This document shows, in pieces, positions 5,339-5,880 of a stretch of 5,880 nucleotides of DNA; position 1 is the stretch's first letter, and each line of letters starts with the position of its first letter. Under the pieces are notes generated by a model that saw only the letters and a program-made list of their open reading frames with translations, searched no databases and was not told the DNA's origin. Position numbers and translations under genes: made by a program. Source of the stretch: Chloroflexota bacterium (GTDB lineage Bacteria > Chloroflexota > Anaerolineae > Anaerolineales > Villigracilaceae); contig JACPVD010000247.1 of NCBI GenBank assembly GCA_016191895.1, positions 1 to 5,880 of the forward strand, given 5' to 3'.

Positions 5339-5373
5339 GCTTCCATCCGGACTGGAAGCTGGTTCTGCTTCAG
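5339..5373 (-). promoter_or_regulatory. Overlapping alternative hairpins upstream of the receptor RBS
   Basis: On the minus strand GCTTCCA (5353-5359) pairs perfectly with TGGAAGC (5339-5345) across a 7-base loop. The same middle segment can instead pair with the upstream CTGAAGC (5367-5373) with one bulged C. The downstream hairpin ends 13 bases before the Shine-Dalgarno and is followed by GTTTATCC, only weakly T-rich. It may be a weak terminator of the permease, an attenuator, or chance. Confidence 0.3.
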
Positions 5374-5415
5374 ATGTTATCAGACTTTCGCAGACGATTC
5401 AACCGTACAAACGAA

Positions 5416-5880
5416 TTACAACCAGCGGTAAACGAGGGAGTATAAAAGGCTTGCAATGACGCATGTAACGACCATGACTGGCATGCCGCGTTTCAGCCAT
5501 AATGAAGACGTAATGGGCGTGCGCGTTTTTTCCGAAAGCGTTGCAACGATAATGTTCGCGCTGGAGCCAATGATCGTACCTGTGCCGCCAAAGCCCGCGC
5601 CGAATGCCAGCGCCCACCAAAGAGGGTCGATATCCATGCCTGCTTCGCCAAGCCCCTTGATGACGGGAATTAACGCGATGGTAATCGGGACATTATCCAC
5701 CACCGCCGAAAGCGCCGCGACAATCCAAATCATCAGCACTCCAAACCAGATCGGGTGAATCCCCGACGCGTTTTTGAACAGGTCCACGATGATTTCCAGC
5801 GCGCCCGAATGTTCCAGCCCGCCGACCATGATGAAGAGCGAGCCGAAGAAGAGCAGCACGCTCCATTCGACTTTTTTCAG
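5416..5880 (-). CDS. ArsB/NhaD/SLC13-type (ion transporter superfamily) permease, C-terminal part
   Basis: The last 154 residues of a larger membrane transporter; the 5' end lies beyond the window. A GTG at 5857-5859 is internal: the frame continues to the edge as LKKVEWSVLLFFGSLFIMVG, where VEW-x-x-LLFF is a standard internal motif of this superfamily. Further family marks are the 'ALSAVVDNVPITIALIPVI' segment (discontinuous-helix region with the conserved DNVP), 'PLWWALAFGAGFGGTGTIIG' and the following SSAN motif. Four or more membrane segments are visible, ending in ASLLYSLVYRWL. The superfamily moves anions (arsenite, dicarboxylates, sulfate) or exchanges Na+/H+; the substrate cannot be decided from this part. 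Full members are around 400-450 residues. It is the most upstream gene seen of the minus-strand cluster with the two c-di-AMP receptors. Confidence 0.87.
   Translation of the reverse strand: MKKVEWSVLLFFGSLFIMVGGLEHSGALEIIVDLFKNASGIHPIWFGVLMIWIVAALSAVVDNVPITIALIPVIKGLGEAGMDIDPLWWALAFGAGFGGTGTIIGSSANIIVATLSEKTRTPITSSLWLKRGMPVMVVTCVIASLLYSLVYRWL

Noticed and set aside
5312..5415. c-di-AMP (ydaO-type) riboswitch upstream of the receptor
   Set aside because: The gap is only 104 bases and shows none of the conserved multi-helix layout; only a small hairpin pair is visible.
1..5880. CRISPR array, tRNA, rRNA or transposase
   Set aside because: No regularly spaced repeats, no cloverleaf-like segments and no transposase or integrase motifs were found on either strand.

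Overview
The window looks like a chromosomal piece from an uncultivated or environmental bacterium, most plausibly Chloroflexota (Anaerolineae-like). This placement is an inference. It rests on a lipoprotein whose Ser/Pro/Thr-rich linker carries a 'VETVVAATFDALTAPAPT' type stretch, on a PH-SHOCT membrane protein, on DarA-type c-di-AMP receptor genes, and on dispersed palindromes of kinds common in environmental genomes. No rRNA, tRNA, CRISPR array, transposase or phage gene is visible.

Layout: one plus-strand gene (6-1976) encodes a 656-residue membrane-anchored SPFH/flotillin-like protein with four repeats before the SPFH region. It ends at a long perfect palindrome (1995-2029) that probably terminates transcription from both sides. 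Everything else is on the minus strand. Read 5' to 3', this is: the C-terminal part of an ArsB/NhaD/SLC13-type permease (5416 to beyond 5880); a 111-residue DarA/PstA-like protein (4976-5311); an 86-residue DarA/PstA-like protein (4598-4858); a 408-residue lipoprotein beta-propeller (3370-4596); and a 115-residue multi-pass membrane protein (2995-3342). After a 337-base gap with its own promoter-like -10 and a large REP-like palindrome comes a PH-domain/SHOCT gene. That gene is split into two frames (2241-2657 and 2036-2251) by a perfect 7-bp tandem duplication.

How the parts may work together: the permease, the two c-di-AMP receptor paralogues, the lipoprotein and the small membrane protein have short gaps and one strand, so they may be one transcription unit. 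PII-fold proteins often sit beside the transporter they control, so the natural hypothesis is a c-di-AMP-responsive transport module with an extracytoplasmic propeller component. The two receptors have lost different members of the ligand-contact set: the 86-aa protein lacks the Asn equivalent to N41, and the 111-aa protein lacks the N24/R26 equivalents. They are therefore unlikely to be redundant. The SPFH and PH-SHOCT proteins are both membrane proteins but are convergent and probably transcribed independently.
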